NCBI RefSeq assembly: GCF_000702665.1
Contig: NZ_JNJA01000001.1
Location: 186,001 to 250,000, forward strand
Direction: 5' to 3'
From: Solidesulfovibrio alcoholivorans DSM 5433
Lineage (GTDB): Bacteria; Desulfobacterota; Desulfovibrionia; Desulfovibrionales; Desulfovibrionaceae
DNA: 64,000 nucleotides
Of the stretch, positions 59,773 to 64,000 are shown one piece after another. The notes beneath the pieces are model-generated. The model searched no databases, was not told the DNA's origin, and worked only from the letters and a program-made list of their open reading frames with translations. Each line of letters opens with the position of its first letter. Position 1 is the first letter of the stretch. The position numbers were made by a program, and so were the translations under genes.

Positions 59773-60987
59773 ATGCGCAAACGCCTCGTCCTGGCCGGCG
59801 GCGGCCATGCCCATCTGTTCACGCTCTCCCGCCTCGGGGCCTTCCTCGGCGCGGGCATCGATGTCGTCTGCGTCGCGCCGAGCCCCTTCCTCTCCTACTC
59901 CGGCATGGGGCCGGGCATGCTCTCCGGCCGCTACGCGCCGCAGGAGCTGCGGTTCGATGTGGAGAGCATGGTGAAGAACGCCTCCGGCGGCCGGGAGGGG
60001 CGGGCCCCCTCCCGGACCTCCCGGGAAGGGGGCAGGGAACGGGGGCAGGCGGCGTTCGTGTCGGGGAGCGTGGCGCGGATAGATGGGGAGGCGAAGACGC
60101 TCGTCCTGTCGGACGGGCGGGAGATCGGCTACGACGCCGCGAGTTTCGGCGTCGGCAGCGTGGCCGCGCCGCCCTTTCCCGTGGAGGCCGCGCCCGGGGC
60201 GGGCGTCTATCCGGTCAAACCCATCGAGAACCTGCTTGCCGCCCGGCGCGACATCGAATCGCGGGCCGAGGCCGGGGAACCGGTGCAGGTGCTCGTCATC
60301 GGCGGCGGGGCCTCGGCGTTCGAGGTGGCGGGCAACGCCCTCGGGCTGCTCGCGGGCCTTGGCGTGAAAACGCCCCTGGTCACGGTCGCCACCGGCCGGG
60401 GGCTTCTCTGCGGCTGGCCGGCGCGCGCCAGACGACTGGCCATCGCCTCGCTCACGCGGCGCGGGGCGCGGCTCGTTTCGGGCCGCGTGGCGCGCATCGC
60501 CGGCGGCCGGGCCGAGCTAGCCGGCGGCCGGGCCGAGCTAGCCGGCGGCGGCGGCGCGCGCTTCGACGTCTGCTTCCTGGCCACGGGCACGCAGCCGCCG
60601 CCGCTTTTCGCGCAAAGCGGCCTGGCGCTCGACGCCGGCGGCGGGCTTACGGTCAACGCCTTCCTGCAAAGCCCGCTATACCCCGATCTCTTCGGCGGCG
60701 GCGACTGCATCCATTTCGCGCCACGTCCCCTACCCCGGGCCGGAGTCTACGCCGTGCGCCAGGGACCGATGCTCTGCGCCAATCTGCTCGCGTACCTCAC
60801 CGGCCGGGAACTGACGCCCTTTCGCAAGACCGGCACGCGCTACCTGGCGCTGCTCAATTGCGGCGACGGCCGGGCCATTTTGCGCAAGGGGCCGCTGGTC
60901 CTTTCCGGGCGCTGGTGCATGGCGCTCAAGGACGTTATCGACCGGCGCTTCATGCGGTCGTTTCCGCTTCCAGCGCCATCTCGCTGA
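59773..60987 (+). CDS. FAD-dependent pyridine-nucleotide oxidoreductase with an inserted palindromic element
   Basis: 404 residues. The N-terminal FAD motif is LVLAGGGHAHLF, the second dinucleotide motif VLVIGGGASAFEVAG is for NAD(P)H, and FGGGDCIHFA is the FAD-binding signature. The GGGHAH start is typical of the NADH dehydrogenase-like family found next to or fused with SelD; the neighbouring gene is not selD. At residues about 69-92 the dispersed repeat is inserted in frame, encoding NASGGREGRAPSRTS. A second oddity is a 7-residue tandem duplication (AGGRAEL twice) around 245. The 3' end overlaps the next gene convergently by 38 bp. Confidence 0.85.
   Translation: MRKRLVLAGGGHAHLFTLSRLGAFLGAGIDVVCVAPSPFLSYSGMGPGMLSGRYAPQELRFDVESMVKNASGGREGRAPSRTSREGGRERGQAAFVSGSVARIDGEAKTLVLSDGREIGYDAASFGVGSVAAPPFPVEAAPGAGVYPVKPIENLLAARRDIESRAEAGEPVQVLVIGGGASAFEVAGNALGLLAGLGVKTPLVTVATGRGLLCGWPARARRLAIASLTRRGARLVSGRVARIAGGRAELAGGRAELAGGGGARFDVCFLATGTQPPPLFAQSGLALDAGGGLTVNAFLQSPLYPDLFGGGDCIHFAPRPLPRAGVYAVRQGPMLCANLLAYLTGRELTPFRKTGTRYLALLNCGDGRAILRKGPLVLSGRWCMALKDVIDRRFMRSFPLPAPSR
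59980..60032 (+). repeat. Dispersed palindromic repeat, copy 7, inside the FAD oxidoreductase gene and in frame
   Basis: Core GCCTCCGGCGGCC, hairpin arms GGGAGGGGC / GCCCCCTCCC and tail GGACCTCC. Sense with the gene and read as ASGGR, the same frame as the copy inside slt. Confidence 0.88.
60501..60542. repeat. 21-bp tandem duplication inside the FAD oxidoreductase gene
   Basis: Two exact copies of CGGCGGCCGGGCCGAGCTAGC, coding for a duplicated 7-residue unit (GGRAELA). In frame; recent slippage or unequal exchange. Confidence 0.85.
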
Positions 60988-63619
60988 CCGGGCAGGCCGG
61001 CATCTCGCGCGACGGCGCGCCGGCCACCGTCACCAGATCGGTCAGGATCTTCTCCTTGTAGCTTTGCACCATGGCCTCGTTGTGCATGATCATGTCGAGC
61101 TGGCGGGTGTGCATGAGCATGTAGCCGATGCCCCTCAACGCCGTGAGCATCTCCTCCTGCGGCCCGCCGCTGATGCGGGCGAACGAGGCGTCCTCGCTCA
61201 CCTCCACCGTGAAGCCGCGGATCTCCAGGATCTCGGCCACGAATTCGGCCCTGCGACGGCGGCGCGAGAATTCCGCCGCCCCACCTTTGAACTGGAAGCT
61301 CACGTAGTTCTCCTGGGGCCTGTCGCCCACAAGCGCCTCCACCGTGCAGAAATGGAAGCCGAAACGGGAGCTTAGGCACATGTAGTTGTGCGAAACCATG
61401 AAGTAGTTGCGCTCGGCGAAGGAGGAGTGCGTCGCCGCTTCCAGGTGCGGGTTGGTCGAGGCCTGGGCGATGATGGACATGAGCCCCCGACCGTCCACGG
61501 GCGGCGGCCCCTGCCAGGGGATGGCGATGATGCCGTCCCACAGCGCCCCGACCGGGATGGAGCAGATTTCCTCGAGCTTCACGTACTTGCCCGGCACATC
61601 GTGGGTGAAGCCGTCGTCGAGGTTGATGAACCACCACTTCATGGCCGTGCCCTTGTACTTGAGCTGCTTGGCCGCCCGCTTGGAGAAATGGAACTCCTGG
61701 CCGAATGTGAACATCTCGGTCACGGACTTCTCGTGGCTAAAGCGCGTGATGTCGTGGAGCGTGCGGCAGTTCTCCGGGGCGAATTCCGGCACGTTGGGGT
61801 CGATGAGGTTGAGCGGCGTGATCTGGTCCATGACCCGGCGCAGGATGGCGTGCATGGGCGTCTGCCGCTCGGGCGCGGGCTGGCGCTCCTTCGCCGCCGC
61901 GTCGAGCAGCTCCTGCACGCGGCCCTGGTAGACGGCGCGGCCGTCGGCGTCCACGGTCACTTCCGCGCCCGCGGCGAGAAGCTGCGCCGCGCCGGCCACG
62001 CCCATGAGCGCCGGCACGCGGAATTCCCGGGCCACGTTGGCCAGATGGCCGGCCGCGCCGCCTTTTTCCGTAACGATGGCCGCAGCCATGTCGATGACCG
62101 AGGCGTAGCGCGGCAGGGCCTCGATGGCCACGAGCACGCCGCCCCTGGGGAAGCGCAGCAGGTCGGCCTCGCGGCGCACCACGAACACCGGCCCGCAGCC
62201 CACGCCCGGGCTCGCCGTGACCCCGTCCGCCGCAAGCGGCTGGCCGTGCACCCGGCATGGCCGCCCGGGCGAGGCGCCGCCCGGAAGCTGCACCAGCTCC
62301 CGGCACTGCAGAAACGTGATCGCGCCCGACGCGTCCACGGCCCATTCCACGTCCACGGGAGCGCCGTACATCGTCTCCAGCCGCACCGCGGCATCCGCCA
62401 GGGCCAGGGCCGTGTCGTCCCCGATGCTCGGCGTGTCGGCCCGTCCGTCCGCGGCCTCCATCAGGCACACGCCCTCGCCCGGCAGGCAGACGAACACCTG
62501 ATCCTTGTGCCGGATGTGCCGCTCGGCCAAAAGGAGCGGCTCGCCCCGGCGCACCACGAACTCGTCCGTGGCCACGGACCCGTCCACCACGGACTTGGGC
62601 AGGCCCAGGGCACTGTGGATGCGGATGGCGTCGTCGCGGATGTCGAGCGGGTTTCGCGAATAGATGACGCCGCCGGCCGCGGCGTCCACCATGGCCATGA
62701 CGCCCACGCACATGGCCACGTCCTCGTCCGGGATGCCCCGGTTGAGGCGGTAGGTCATGGCCTGCGGGCTGTACTTGCTGGCCAGGACCTCCTTGTAGGA
62801 CTGGAGGATGTCGTCCGGGCCTACGTTGAGCTTGGAGGAGAACTGGCCGGCGAAGGTTTGTCCGGCCTCGTCCTCGCCGAGCGCCGAGCTGCGCAGTGAC
62901 ACGGGTACGGGCTGCCCGAACGGCCGCCACAGGGCCGCGTAGGCGTCGAGAATGGCCTTTTCCACGTCGGCCGGCACCGTGGCATCGGTGATCTTGTTGC
63001 GGATCTGGGAGCTCAGGATGAGCAGGTTGCGCTGGTCGTCGGGCCCGGCCGTCTGGAGCAGGCGGTTGATCTCGTCCTTGAGATCGTTTTCCTCCACCAG
63101 CCGGCGGTAGGCACGGGCCGTGACCGCGAACCCCTGGGGTACGGGCAGGCCCGTGCGGCGCACGATCTCGCCGAGCCCCGCCATCTTGCCGCCCACCTGG
63201 TCGGCCATGTCCCGCCCGGCCTGGGCCAGGGGCACGACCAGAGCGGAATTCGCGTCCTGGTCCGCGTGCTGCCAGCATTCGCCGATGCGGCGTTGGATGT
63301 CCTTGATGCGGTCGTAGAGCGCGGCGTACTTGCCCGGCGCGATGGCATTTATATGCTCGACGATCTTGTAGACGTTGACCGAAACGGCCGTGGAATGGGC
63401 GCGGATGAAGGCCATGCCGAAGGTGCGACGGCCGTGCAGGGCCTCCTCCATCTCGGACATGAGTTCCAGGGCTTTCTTGTTGGCCGTGAGCAGTAGCTTG
63501 AACTGGTGGTAGCGCTTCTTGAATTCCGCCTGGATCTGCTCCTCGGTCAGGCCCTGGGGCAGTTCGGTATCCTTGCCCGAGAAAAGCCCCGCCAACGCGC
63601 GCTTGATGGTGCCGAACAC
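60950..63619 (-). CDS. PEP/pyruvate-binding multidomain protein (PpsA/PPDK-like)
   Basis: 889 residues. An N-terminal helical region (about 1-130) is followed by a PPDK-N-like ATP-binding domain (ADQVGGKMAGLGEI, SLRSSALGEDE, AGQTFAGQFSS), the swivelling phosphohistidine domain (TEKGGAAGHLANVAREFRVPALMG, near 515-535) and a large C-terminal domain not found in PpsA. The catalytic His is present, but the usual TSH is AGH. PEP synthase/PPDK proteins end with a PEP-binding TIM barrel; here a different C-terminal domain stands in its place, so the reaction is uncertain. It overlaps the oxidoreductase gene convergently. Confidence 0.85.
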   Translation of the reverse strand: MFGTIKRALAGLFSGKDTELPQGLTEEQIQAEFKKRYHQFKLLLTANKKALELMSEMEEALHGRRTFGMAFIRAHSTAVSVNVYKIVEHINAIAPGKYAALYDRIKDIQRRIGECWQHADQDANSALVVPLAQAGRDMADQVGGKMAGLGEIVRRTGLPVPQGFAVTARAYRRLVEENDLKDEINRLLQTAGPDDQRNLLILSSQIRNKITDATVPADVEKAILDAYAALWRPFGQPVPVSLRSSALGEDEAGQTFAGQFSSKLNVGPDDILQSYKEVLASKYSPQAMTYRLNRGIPDEDVAMCVGVMAMVDAAAGGVIYSRNPLDIRDDAIRIHSALGLPKSVVDGSVATDEFVVRRGEPLLLAERHIRHKDQVFVCLPGEGVCLMEAADGRADTPSIGDDTALALADAAVRLETMYGAPVDVEWAVDASGAITFLQCRELVQLPGGASPGRPCRVHGQPLAADGVTASPGVGCGPVFVVRREADLLRFPRGGVLVAIEALPRYASVIDMAAAIVTEKGGAAGHLANVAREFRVPALMGVAGAAQLLAAGAEVTVDADGRAVYQGRVQELLDAAAKERQPAPERQTPMHAILRRVMDQITPLNLIDPNVPEFAPENCRTLHDITRFSHEKSVTEMFTFGQEFHFSKRAAKQLKYKGTAMKWWFINLDDGFTHDVPGKYVKLEEICSIPVGALWDGIIAIPWQGPPPVDGRGLMSIIAQASTNPHLEAATHSSFAERNYFMVSHNYMCLSSRFGFHFCTVEALVGDRPQENYVSFQFKGGAAEFSRRRRRAEFVAEILEIRGFTVEVSEDASFARISGGPQEEMLTALRGIGYMLMHTRQLDMIMHNEAMVQSYKEKILTDLVTVAGAPSREMPACPVSEMALEAETTA

Positions 63620-63731
63620 GTGCCCCCCGATGGCCGGCAGGCCGGCCGGGTTGTGGTCCGAAGCCTCAAGCCGTTTGTACCGGTTCGATACAAGCTTGGC
63701 AACGTGCCGGGCATGCCGGACGCGGGGGCGC

Positions 63732-64000
63732 TCAGCGCCGACAGGAGTGGCACTGGCACAGCCTGTTGGTGAGCATGACGGCGTCGTTGCACACGCACCG
63801 TTTGATCAGGCTGGTTGTGGTATTCTCGTAGATTGTGGAAGAGAAATTCTTGCAGCCCGGCAACGAGGTGTCGATACCCACGAAATCGACTTCGAGGGAA
63901 CCGCCCGCGCCGCCCTCGAGCGGGCCGGGGTCTCGCGCGAAATCGCTTTGCGCGATCTCCGTGTACTGCGCCTTGGGCGTAGCGCCCGACTTTTGCAGCA
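63732..64000 (-). CDS. 3' end of an unknown Cys-rich protein
   Basis: The last 89 codons of a gene whose start lies beyond the window. The visible part has EGGAGGSLEVDFVGIDTS, a KNFSSTIYENTT segment, and a Cys-rich end (CVCNDAVM, CQCHSCRR). The cysteine grouping suggests metal binding. I cannot identify it. A 112-bp gap separates it from the PEP-utilising gene downstream. Confidence 0.6.
   Translation of the reverse strand, partial: LQKSGATPKAQYTEIAQSDFARDPGPLEGGAGGSLEVDFVGIDTSLPGCKNFSSTIYENTTTSLIKRCVCNDAVMLTNRLCQCHSCRR

Overview
The window is GC-rich, gene-dense bacterial chromosome. It most likely comes from a sulfate-reducing deltaproteobacterium of the Desulfovibrionaceae (Desulfovibrio / Solidesulfovibrio type). 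The best evidence is a complete Tmc electron-transfer operon (type II tetraheme cytochrome c3, DsrK/HdrD-like iron-sulfur protein, cytochrome b and TmcD), a PurH reduced to its IMP-cyclohydrolase domain, a c-heme chemoreceptor, and paired class II and class III ribonucleotide reductases with a cobalamin riboswitch. The species assignment is inference. I saw no tRNA, rRNA, CRISPR array, insertion sequence or prophage.

Layout. 1-1081 (minus) is the start of a flagellar operon, flgB-flgC-fliE, facing a TPR gene; the gap holds two divergent sigma-54-like promoters. 2.1-9.4 kb holds purH, a frameshifted 2-hydroxyacid dehydrogenase, a coupled glycerol-1-phosphate dehydrogenase/HAD phosphatase pair, a SulP transporter, a potassium-channel-like protein and a Fur-family regulator. 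9.5-15.0 kb (minus) is a signalling block: an RsbU-like phosphatase with receiver domain, an RsbW-RsbV fusion, an Hpt protein and CheA. 15.1-22.9 kb holds a small membrane protein, hflX with no ordinary start codon, an alpha/beta hydrolase, azlCD, a large hybrid histidine kinase and an NlpC/P60 lipoprotein. 23.2-28.4 kb is a branched-chain/hydrophobic amino-acid ABC operon (livG, binding protein, livH, livM, livF, small ORF). 28.8-32.9 kb is the riboswitch-controlled nrdD-(small ORF)-nrdG set and arfB. 32.9-40.8 kb holds a c-heme chemoreceptor, a trio resembling sxtJ-sxtK-sxtI, a fused homocysteine methyltransferase/methylenetetrahydrofolate reductase and a ferredoxin. 40.9-50.8 kb holds nrdJ, then a surface-polysaccharide-like region with two radical SAM proteins, a flippase and two glycosyltransferases. 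51-54.3 kb has uspA, cheW and slt. 54.5-58.2 kb is tmcDCBA. The remainder holds a secreted protein, a lone receiver, an FAD oxidoreductase, a PEP/pyruvate-binding multidomain protein and the 3' end of a Cys-rich gene.

The most notable structure not explained by genes is a dispersed palindromic repeat: a constant 13-bp start (GCCTCCGGCGGCC) followed by a variable hairpin whose arms change together. Five copies lie 21-60 bp after stop codons, in the orientation of the upstream gene. Two more sit inside genes (slt and the FAD oxidoreductase), in sense and in the same reading frame, like the palindromic elements found inside Rickettsia genes. One reversed copy sits just before hflX.

Functional links: cobalamin probably switches the cell between NrdD (repressed when B12 is plentiful) and the B12-dependent NrdJ. 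The Tmc complex links periplasmic cytochrome c3 electrons to the membrane and cytoplasm. The radical SAM, flippase and glycosyltransferase genes together suggest an envelope glycan or modified lipid whose product cannot be named from sequence.
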